From NCBI RefSeq assembly GCF_037038585.1, contig NC_092520.1, forward strand, positions 2,633,001-2,697,000: a DNA stretch of 64,000 nt, written 5' to 3'. Positions within the stretch are counted from its first letter, which is position 1; every line of letters starts with the position of its first letter. Positions 48,633-58,900 of the stretch are shown in pieces. This stretch comes from Patagioenas fasciata (lineage: Eukaryota; Chordata; Aves; Columbiformes; Columbidae). The position numbers were made by a program, and so were the translations under genes. The notes under the pieces are model-generated. The model had not been told where the DNA came from, did not search any database, and saw nothing but the letters and a program-made list of their open reading frames with translations.

Positions 48633-48660
48633 CCCGCTCCTCTTCCTCACCAGGGGACAC
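48603..48660 (-). CDS. RELT: RELT exon with start codon and signal peptide
   Basis: Acceptor ttctcccccttgggcag lies just above 48660. ATG at 48632-48630 opens [10 protein letters not shown], a typical hydrophobic signal-peptide start, and donor gtgagt follows at phase 0. An upstream in-frame ATG lies in the intron side, so this start is preferred. Bases 48633-48660 are 5' UTR. Confidence 0.8.
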
Positions 48661-50938
48661 CTGCCCAAGGGGGAGAACTGGGGTCACCAGGCAGGAAAAA
48701 TCCCATTGGAGAAGCAATTTGGGGGTCCTGTTCCCCCATGGAGATTCTCCAAGGCATCTGCCTAAATATCCCTGGAGCAGCTGTCACCCCCCTCCCCAAA
48801 TAAGCTTTATTAGAGGTATTATGGGATCACCCCCTACTCTTGCTGATCCCAACTCCATCCCAAATCGGATAAGGACTAACCCTCCAACGGAGTCAGGACC
48901 AACCGTGCAAGGAGCAGATGATGCTAAACACCAATAAATAAAGGTTTTTCCTGCTCCGGAGGAAATCCTTATCCATTCATCACAAGGAAATGAAGTCACT
49001 AACAAAACAGATATATTTAATTTAAAAGAAAAAAATCGAGCTAAACAAAAGGTGTTTCCCACAGTCTCGTCTTCCCTCTTTGAGTTCAGCAATTAATAGT
49101 TAAAATAAATGCTGACAGCGCAGAGGGAGGGAGGAAAGAATAAGTAACCCAAACGCGGATCCAGCCTGCGTGGGAATTGCCCCGGTCGCCACGGTCCCGT
49201 GAGAGCCACGCGGAGCCTCGTTACAGCCTCTCCTGACGAGTTTCTCCTAATTGCTGGCCAGCATCATCAGTCTGAGATGCGGTATCATCGGTCTGAGATG
49301 CAGCTCATTAAACTCTAGAGGGGAGATGCTGGGGGGCAAGAGGGGTAATTAAAGGACCTGGGTTAAGCCGTGATGGCACGGCCCAAATGAGCTTCCCCCG
49401 CGCTCCAGTTCCTCCCAGTAGCTCCCAGTAAGGTACCAGCATGAAGCCAACCAGCTCTTCTCCCCTCCTGGGGACTCGCATCCCCAAACCAAGAGCCACC
49501 AAGGTGGTGGCACCATCTGTGACCCCATGATTTGGGGGAGTGCTGAGCCAGTTGCCACTATCACCCCATCAAGTGCCACCTCCCCACTGAGCATCATCCC
49601 AGGGCAATGGCATCTCAGAGGGACACCCCCTGAATGCATCCAGGACTTGGGATGCGCCCCCAAATCACAAGGGGAGGGTAAAACCGCTGCACGCCCTCCG
49701 CTCTGTAAACCAGAGCTAATAAAACTCAAGTTTAAGCCTAATGTGAAGCAGTCAAATCCTTCCAGTTGGTGACATTTAAGCCTGTATTAGGGACTCCCAG
49801 AGATTTTTGGGGTGCTGCTGTGCCAGGGAAGGAGCCTCAATGGCCCTGGAAGGGGTTGCGCAGGTCCCACAGTGGCCAGTACATCACTAGTCATGGCCAG
49901 TGGCCCACGAGCCGCGGCTGAGCGATGCCACGGGCCGGCAAAGCCAGGGTTGCCGGAGCATCTCAACTCACAACAAAGAGATTTAAACCCCACCAGGAAC
50001 AGGGTAAAGCAGATCTAAGGCCAAACTTAATCCCGGGATTAAGGACATCCCTCAGAAGACCGAGCTCTGCCAAGTGGACATAGGAGGTACAAGGACCAGG
50101 GGTTGTCACCGGAGCTTTGCCTGGTCACGGCCACCCCAGGACTCTTACAGCCAATTTTGGGGGCAGCTCGGGGACATCCTGGGAGGGAATGATGGGGGGA
50201 CATGAACACAAACCCACAGCCAGGGATGGTGGGATGACAGCTACATTTTGCAGACCCCCCAACCTCCACCAGCCCCGTACCCCAAAGTGCATGGATGCAA
50301 ACACACCAGGGAAGGCAATTTGCTTTTGATAAGGGGGGGATGTCCAGTAGATTATCACATCCCCCGGGCCCCAGCGGCTGTGAGAACAACCAAAACAACT
50401 CACCAAAAATCCAATATTAAAAGCAAATTATATTATCCCAGAGGCATCACGAAGCCCCGGCTCCCAGCCCGGTTTGGGGTGCAGCCCCTCACCGCAGCAT
50501 CCCGCCTGCTGCTGGCATTTGGCTGGGAGCCCTGTGATTTTCCAGAGGCAGTTTCTGTGTTGTTTTTTCCCAGGCTGCTGAGTTTTCCTTAACCCACTTT
50601 CTCCCCACTCCACCCTTTTATTTTTAACCTACATTCCCTCTGCCGCAGCCGGAGCCAGCACTGGGGGGGTCCAACCACCGCACCCCAACAAAGCAAAGCT
50701 CCCCCCACCCCATGACCTATTTAGGGATAAAGTCGAGGCAATAAACCCCCCACCCCGCTTTTTTTTGTGGGGGCAAGCACTCCAAAAAGCATCATCGCTT
50801 TTCCCCCCTTGCACAGCCTGAACCCCAAATCCAACCCTCCCAGGGGGGAAATAACCCTTTAAGGCGAAGCCCCCCCAATTGGGAACGAGCCCCCCACCCC
50901 GAGCATGGGGGGATTTCCCGACCAGGGGTGCCCCTTAC
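48661..50938 (-). other. RELT first intron
   Basis: About 2.3 kb of mostly unique sequence between the putative non-coding exon and the start-codon exon. No CR1 or coding signal was recognised. Confidence 0.5.
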
Positions 50939-51045
50939 CTGCCCCCCCCCCCGCAGCGGGGCCGCCCCGCCGAGCGCGCCGCCTCCTCCTTATGAATGAA
51001 CCCACCGGTGCGCTCTCCCCCTACGCCCCGCCCCTTTCCCAGACG
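50939..51045 (-). other. RELT: RELT putative non-coding first exon (5' UTR)
   Basis: Within the CpG-rich block, a consensus donor CAG/GTAAGG ends at 50939 on the minus strand. The exon would splice to the acceptor at 48661. The transcription start is unknown; the upper limit given here is a guess placed among GC boxes. Confidence 0.5.
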
Positions 51046-51130
51046 TCACACGGCGGGGCTCCACCCACCACCCTTAGCTCCGCCCACCCCCGTGGCTCCG
51101 CCCCCTCCACCCCCCTCCTCTCCCCGCGGA

Positions 51131-51147
51131 CAGCGCCCCCTGCTGGG
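51131..51147 (-). promoter_or_regulatory. Strong CTCF-like motif
   Basis: The minus strand reads CCCAGCAGGGGGCGCTG, an excellent match to the CTCF core consensus. It lies in the CpG-rich block between the ARHGEF17 3' end and the RELT promoter. Binding is inferred only. Confidence 0.6.
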
Positions 51148-51709
51148 CGCGGTGGGAACTGCAGGGCGAGGGGTGCTGGAGGATTTGGGGGTTCAACCCA
51201 ACGGCGGAGGAGGTTTTTTTGGGGGGGAAAAATAAGGTCTCCCCTACGTTGGGGACCCCCACTGCAGCCAGGCCTGGTGTTCCCTGCAGTCCCCACCCAC
51301 TGCGGGGGGTGACGCGGTCCCCATGAGGGTGTCCCCTGCTCCGGCTGTTTGTCTGTCTGTCACACTTGGGGGACATTGAGGGACAGGGACACACCCCCAT
51401 GCTGCATGTCCCCCACCCCAGCAACCCCCAGGGGTTATCTGGGGGGAAATCACTGCACCCCAATAGTGGAAAGGGGTTTCTTGTCCCACTGGGGTCTTCA
51501 TTATGGTCCTGGTGACACCAACGGGTGGTGGGACACCCCCAGCACTGTTCCCATCACCCCCAAGGTGAAGGATAAGACCACGTTGGCTACATTGTGACAC
51601 GGGTGACCTTTAATGACAAAAAAAAACCCTGAAAAGTGACTAAAATCCCACCCCCCTTCCCAAAATATCCTCATCACCCCAATTATCACATCCCTCCTGC
51701 TGGGGTGGA

Positions 51710-52773
51710 CAGATGGATGGGGACACCCCAGTTTATTCCTGCCAAGGTTGTCACCTCTCCCATGGGGACAACAGAGTGACCAGGCCTGCAAGCACCAGCC
51801 TCACCTGAACCCTGGGGTCCAAGCACGAAAATGGGGGGAAAAAAGGCAAATTAAGTGGAGAAAAGCCTCGTTTTCAGGGTCCCAACTGCCGTCACCCCAA
51901 TTTCAGGGTGGGAGGACACCCCTGGTGTCCAAGAAGATGGTTCCTCTCATCCAGAAGATGCTTTGAGCATCGGTGGCAGCTTCACCGCCCTCCCCAGGTT
52001 GCAAAATCCCATGGGAATCACAGAGATTTTGGGGGGAGATCCCCCAGTTTCCTTCCCCTACTTCCCATCAGTTCTTCCACCAGCACCTCTGGGGGCTCCA
52101 GTTCCACCAGTGGGGTCCAGATGAACTGGGAAGGTTTTAACCCCCGTATTCCGGAGCAGAGGGACCGGCAGTGACGTGATACCGCCCCCACCCGAAAAAT
52201 AAATAAGGATGTTTATATATATAATATATAATATATATATATTTAAAACAAACGAACAAACAAACAGAGCTATCTGGGTGCTGGCGATGGAGCGAGCGGG
52301 TTAGCGGGATGCCCGGGCTGGGGGGGACACCGCGGGCGTTATTGTCCCTGGGGTGGTCCCGCGGCATGGCCGGGGGGTCCCGGGGGAAGGGGAGAGGGGG
52401 GGGTGACAGGGTTGTGAACCCCCCGCCCCGTTCCCAAAGCAGGCACACACAAAAACGGAGAGCAAGGCAGGTTCCTCCGGCCGGTCCCCAGGGATGCTCG
52501 TTAACGCCTTCCTCCTTCGTTAACCCCCCCAATCTTCTCCACACCCCAAAAGCGGTGTGTCCCCCCACCTCCGCCAAGTCCGGTGCGGTGACCAAGGGGA
52601 CAGCGGGGGGAGCGGGGCTCATCCCCCCCCAACCCCGAGCACACAGAGAGCAGCCGGGTTGGAGATGAGAGGCGCTGGGGTGGGGGGTGGAAAGGTCAAG
52701 GTCAAGACCCCCCCCTCTACACACAGGGGGGCCAGCACCCCCTTTTCCTCGCCGAAATGGGGGCCGTGGCCGT
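51710..52773 (-). other. ARHGEF17: ARHGEF17 3' UTR (inferred) with candidate poly(A) signal
   Basis: Non-coding sequence downstream of the ARHGEF17 stop. A TTTATT on the plus strand (51732-51737) is AATAAA on the coding strand and is the best signal seen. The UTR includes an AT microsatellite at 52213-52246. The end is inferred. Confidence 0.5.
52213..52246. repeat. AT-rich microsatellite (TATATAATATA)
   Basis: Imperfect TA repeat in the ARHGEF17 3' UTR. Confidence 0.9.
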
Positions 52774-52964
52774 TCACGCTCTCCAGAGGAGGAGGTGGTT
52801 GGTGCTGTCGTCCCGGCCCACTGTCTCGCTGCTGCTGGTCAGGCGGAAATCCTCGTAGCCGTCCCCCCCGCTGATCACCAGCATCTTGGGTTTGGAAAGG
52901 GCGAGGGCAGGGGCGCGGGGGCGCGAGGGGTCGCGCTTCTCTGCCTCGCTCGGCTTCTCGGCCC
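52774..52964 (-). CDS. ARHGEF17: ARHGEF17 terminal coding exon with stop
   Basis: 191 nt, acceptor tatgcttgccag, phase 1, TGA at 52774-52776. Encodes [40 protein letters not shown] and [17 protein letters not shown], the invariant C-terminus that closes the propeller. Confidence 0.96.
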
Positions 52965-55900
52965 CTGGCAAGCATAGAACGCCAGCGGGATGTCAGATGG
53001 TCTACCCCGTGGTTCCCCATCAGCATCCCGGCAGCTTCATCCCACCGGTGTCCTCCCAGTATCATCATCCCACCAGCATCTTCCCAGCATCATCCCAACG
53101 CCAGCCCACCAGCATCCTCCCAGCATCATCCCAACACCATCCCACCAGCATCCTCCCATGAGTATCATCCCAACATCATCCCACTAGCATCATCCCAGCG
53201 GCATCCTCCCACAAGTATCATCCCAACATCACCCCACTAGCACCATCCCAGTGGCATTGTCCCGCCAGCATCCCACCAGCATTGTTCCACCAGTGTTGTC
53301 CCACCAGCATCATCCCACCAGCATCATCCCAACATGCTCCTAACACCATCCCAGCATCATCCTCCCATGAGTATCATCCCAACATCATCCTACTAGCACC
53401 ATCCCAGCAGCGTCCTCTCGCCAGCATCACCCTGGCACCATCCTCCCCCAGCATCCTCCCATCATCCTCCTCCCACCAGCATCATTCCAACATCCTCCCA
53501 CTAGCATCATCCCAGTAGCATCCCACCAACATTGTCCCACCAGCACCATCCCAGCAGCATCCTCCCACCAGCACCATCCCAACACCATCCCACAAGCATC
53601 TTCCCAGTATCACCCTCCCACCAGCATCATTCCAACATCCTCCCACCAGTATCATCCCAGCAGCATCCCACCAACATTGTCCCACCAGCACCATTCCAGC
53701 AGCATCCTCCCACCAGTATCATCCCAGTAACCTTCCAGCATTATTCTCCCACCAATATCATCCCGACATCATCCTGCCAGTATCATCCCAGCATCATCCT
53801 CCCACCAGCTTCCTCCCACCAGCATCTTCCCTGTATCATCCCAACATCATCCCACCAGTACCACCTCAGTAGCATCCTCCCACCAACATCATTCCATCAG
53901 CAACTCACTAGCATCACCCTGGCATCATCCTCCCACCAGCATTGTCCCAGCATCATCCCAACATCATCATGCCAGCACCCTTGCACCAACACTGTCCCAC
54001 CAGCACCATCCCAGCATCATCTTCCCACCAGGATCCTCCCAGCATCATCCTCCCTCCAGTATCATCCCAGCATTATCCCAACATCATCCCAGCAGCACAT
54101 AACCAGCATCCCACCAGTGTGATCCCAGCATCCTCCCACCAGCATTGTCCCAACATTCCACCAGCACCATCCCAGCAGCACCCTCCCATCTGTATTGTCC
54201 CACCAGTACCAGCATCCCACCAGTACCATCCCAGCAGCATCCTCCCACCAGCACTGTCCCAACATCATCCCACCAGCAACACCCCAGCATCAGCCCAGCA
54301 TCAGCCCACCAGCATCCACCAAACGTCACCACCACTTTCCCAGGTGCCACATCTTGGCCCCCCAAAACTCCTCCCATCCCCAAGTAGCCACTCCCACCCC
54401 AAATTAGCCCCTCCTACCCATATTAGCCCATCACACCCCAAATTACCACCCACATCACCTCCCCATCCCATGTTGACCTCAGAGCTAAGCTGGGGGCGAT
54501 TCAGCACAGGGCCTCTTCCCCATGAGAATTAGGGTCCCCCAGGGAAATTTGGGGTCACTTGAGCACTGGACAGGGGGTAGCACCCAATTTCCCCCCACCC
54601 TAATTTTTTCCCCCTGGATTTTAACAAAGCAAGGATGGAGCGGGGACTCTGCTGACCGCATTTCCAGGCTACTCCCAGTTATCCACCAGCACAATGGCAT
54701 TCCCAACCCCATTAAAAAACTTCCCCTCCCAGTGTGGGTCAGGATTGAGCCTCCCACCCCCAAATATCCCACCTACCCGTCTCCCTCGGCAATGGGAAGA
54801 GGACATCGAAGCCATCGGGCAGCTCGATGGCCGTGAGGAACCGAACGTGGCCGGTGTGACCCTGGGAGAGCCCCACCAACGTCGGGGCCGTTTTGGGCGA
54901 GAGGGCGAGGGTGAGCACGACGCCGGCGCTGGTCCCGATCCACAGCAGGTCCTTGCACGCCAGCAGCGCCGTGATCCGCAGGCAGGCTGCCTTGTGCTGC
55001 CGGATGATCGCGTCCGAGCCTGCCGAGCATCCCGGGTGTCAGCGTCCCATCCCACCCGTGTCACCCGGCTCTGTTCCCCGGGGGATTTTAGGGGATGTGG
55101 GGAAAGGGCCTCATAACCACCCTTGGGTGGTATAAAGCACCCTGGGGTGCTGGCAGACTGGGCCGTCTGGATTCTGCATGGGATTATGCAGATGCCTTAT
55201 TCCCACAAGGGATTATGAAGCTGTCCAGGGTTTTCTCTTCTCACAAGGGATTATACAGATGCCCAGGGTTCCCCTGTTTCTGCATGGGATTATGCAGCCA
55301 TCTACGGCTGCCCTATTTCTAAATGGGATTACGAAGTCTTCCAAGGGATTCCCTATTTCCACGTGGGATCATCCAGATACCCAGAGACTGCCCAGTTCCT
55401 GTGTGGGATTATGCATATATCCACGGGCTGTCCTATTCCTGTGCTGGATTATGCAGATAGCCAGGAATTGCCTCTTTATCACATGGGATTATGCAGATAC
55501 CAAGGGGCTGATCTATTTCTATGTGGGATTATGAAACCATCCAGGGGATGCTTTATTACCCTGTGGGATTCTGCTGATGCCCAGGTGCTGCCCAATTTCT
55601 GTGTTGGGGATGCTCTCTTTCCCCCTGGGATTATCCACCTTCCCAGGAGCTGCTGTATTTCCCCATGGGATTATGTAGCTAACCAGGGGATGCCCTATTA
55701 ACACATGGAATTATACAGATGCCCAGGGGTTGCCCTATTTCTAAACAGGATTATGTAGCCACCCAGGGGTGCCCTATTTCTGCATGGGATTATGCAGACA
55801 TCAGGGGATGCTCTATCAGCCTGTGGGATTATGCTGATGCTGAGGTGCTGCCCAATTTCTGCATGGGATTATGCATCTGTCCAGGAGCTGCTGTATTTCC

Positions 55901-58900
55901 CTGTGGGATTATGTAGATACCCAGGAATTGCCCTTTTATCACGAGATTATGCAGACACCCAGGGGTTGCCCTATTTCTGTGTGGGATTACAAAACTAACC
56001 AGGGAATGCCCTATTACCCCATGGGATTATGCAGATGCCCAGATGGCCTGTTCCCACATGGTTTACACAGCCATCCAGGGTTTCCCTATTTCTAAATGGG
56101 ATTATAAATTAATCCAAGTGATGTCCTATTTCCACATGGGATTATGCAGCAACCCAGAGGATGCCCTGTTACCTGGTGGGATTATGCACATGCCCAGGGG
56201 GTGCCCTTTTTCTCTGTGGGATTACGCACCCATCAAGGGGCTGCCCTATTTCTGTGTGGGATTAGGGGATTATGAAGCCACTCAGTAACTATCCTGTTCC
56301 CCGGTGGGATTATGCAGATGCCCAAGAGATGCTCTATTTCCGCATGGGATTATGCAGCAATCCAGGGCTACCCTATTTCTGCATGGGATTATGAATCCAT
56401 CCAGGGATTTCCCTATTTCCCCGTGGGATTATGCAGTTGCACAACACAAGAAATCCACTTTCCTTCCCCAAAAGTGGTTGGGATGCAGGAGAGATTAAAT
56501 TTCCCAGTCCTGGATGCTGCAGGGCATCGCATTTTCAAGGCAGATGATGGACACTGCTACCCACTGGTGACACCCATGGGCACCCAATGGTGACACTGAT
56601 TGGCACCTGTCACCGGTGGGACTTACCGGCCAGCATCTTGTGTACCGGGGGGGTGATATCCGCTTCGGCCAACTGCTCGTAGCTGGTGGCGTGGTAAAGC
56701 CGGACCTGGGCGCTGCTCTGCAACGCCACCCACACACCGGTCCCCGCGCTCACCATGCAGGTGACGCTGCGCCCGCCGTCCTGTCCCACCTGGAGCGTGT
56801 GCTGCGGGTGACAGAGCCACAGCGATGCCACCGGTGATGCCACCGATGCCCAACACTGTCCCCCCTCCCGACGTCACCCGTGGTACCTCTTGCGCCAACG
56901 TGGCGGTGTTGAGGACGATGACGCGGTTTTGGCAGCCGCACCACAGCTTCCCCGCCACCGCCACCATCTTGGTGATGGGGCTCCCCGGTGAGCCCAGGGA
57001 CAGGGACTTGGAGTTTTGGGGGTCCCAGAAGCGGCCTGTGAAGGTGGGAGGAGGGGGGTGGGTAGTTAAAGCATCCTCCCTGAAAAAATCCCCATCTTGA
57101 CCTGGCCAATGTGATGTGGCAGCTGGAGATGCCTATCTCCAGGTCCCCTCTTAAAAGGGACACGAGTTGATGTCCCCAGGGGATGCGAGCCCCAAGCAGG
57201 GACCGGGAGGAGGGTGCACCCCTCCTCCTGATGCTGATTTTGGGGTCTTCAGCATCATTTGAGGGATGTTCCTTCCAGTGGAGGCAGGGAAGCCACCAGC
57301 ACCCCCGAGCATCCCTCCTCAGGGGCTGCCCAAGCACCCACCCCACAGCCACCACTTTGGGGCTGTGATTAACCCCCTCAGCACCCTTCAGTGACCCAAA
57401 TATGGCCTCACCTGCCTCCCGCTGATACACGACAAGCTCCCCATTGGCCAATGACACAAAAACCTGGTTATCCAGGTACCTGTGGGGAGAAAAAGGTTAG
57501 ACAAGAGGAAGAAATTGTTGTCCCTGAGGGTGGTGAGAGCCTGGCCCAGGTTGGGCAGAGAGGTGGTGGCTGAACCATCCCTGGAGACATCCCAGGCCAG
57601 GCTGGACGGGGCTCTGAGCAACCTGAGCTGGTGAAGATGTCCCTGCTCATGGCAGGGGTGGCACTGGGGGAGCTGGGAAGGTCCCTTCAACCTAAACCAT
57701 TCTGATTCTAAGAAAAACCCTTGGACAACCAGCCACCCAAACCACCTCACTGTGCACATCCCAGAGCTGAAAACCTTCTTCTCCACTTACAAGATGCACA
57801 TGACAGCGGCCGCGTGTTGCATCTTCATGCTGTTCTTCCTGTTGCGGATGTTGTCCGAGGACTGGTACACGTGGATGCTGCGGGAGATGGTCAAAGCTTG
57901 AGTGTCACCCTGTATCGGGGTCCACCCCATGTGTGTGTCCCCCCGTCCTGGGGACGTACCAGCCATCCTCGGTGCCCAGCCACATGGAGCTCTGATGGGC
58001 TTCAGGGTCAAGGCTGAGAAGGTCCTCGAGGCTGCCCCGGGTGAAGGAGCCGCGGCTGGAGCGGCGCAGGGCTCGCCCGTCCGTGGGGCTCTCGCCGTGT
58101 CGGTTTTGGCCATAGGTGCCAGTGATAGGCATGAAACTGGGTTCTTGCTCTTCTTCTGAGCTCGTCGTCTCTGCCGTTGCCTCCTTGCAGCTCGGGATCT
58201 CTTCATCTGTGGACAAGGAGCAGGAGGAAGGAAAGGGTCAGACCAGGACCACCTGACACCCACCAAAGCGATGGGGAAGAGGGGACGGGTCCCCTTGCCA
58301 TGTCAAGTCTGGGGAAGGACATAAGGATGTTGAGCCCCCAAACCCACCGATTTTTACCCAAAGCACCATGGGGCTGATGCCCCCCAGCATCGCTTTTCAT
58401 GGGATATTTTTTTGGCTCAAAAGCCAAATCCCTTGAGGAACACACAGCGTAATGGACAAAATGATGGAGGTGCCCATTATTTTAGCAGGGCCTGTTGCTA
58501 TAGGACAAGGGGTGATGGTTTTAAACTAAAGGAGGGAGATTTGGGCCAGACATGAGGAAGAAATTGTTGCCCTGAGGGTGGTGAGAGCCTGGCCCAGGTT
58601 GGGCAGAGAGGTGGTGGCTGAACCATCCCTGGAGACATCCCAGGCCAGGCTGGACGGGGCTCTGAGCAACCTGAGCTGGTGAAGATGTCCCTGCTCACGG
58701 CAGGGGTGGCACTGGGGGAACTGGGAAGGTCCCTTCAACCCAAACCATTCTATGATTCTATGATTTTGGGGCAAAGAAGTGGGCTTTTTGCTAAGCAGGG
58801 ACTCACTGCCAAAGCTGGAGGAGATGGTGGAGTGGCTGGCTTGGCTCTGCAGCGTCCCCGAGGGACTGGGTGAAGACTCATCATCCGTGTCATCGCTATC

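Larger units (their letters stand above)
50880..51240 (-). promoter_or_regulatory. CpG-rich promoter region of RELT
   Basis: A dense GC/CpG block with GC boxes (CCCCGCCCC at 51026-51034, CCGCCCC at 51098-51104) and a CRE-like TGACGTC on the minus strand (51042-51048). It sits above the putative first exon of RELT. No TATA box is obvious, as expected of a CpG-island promoter. Confidence 0.65.

Noticed and set aside
53532-54532. Two 196-residue plus-strand ORFs rich in Ser, His and Pro
   Set aside because: They are translations of the CAGCATC minisatellite.
55170-56450. CRISPR-like regular repeat spacing
   Set aside because: Units are contiguous tandem copies with no unique spacers, in a vertebrate intron.
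55178-56593. Series of plus-strand ORFs with MGLCRYP-like repeats
   Set aside because: They are translations of the 39-40 bp intronic minisatellite.
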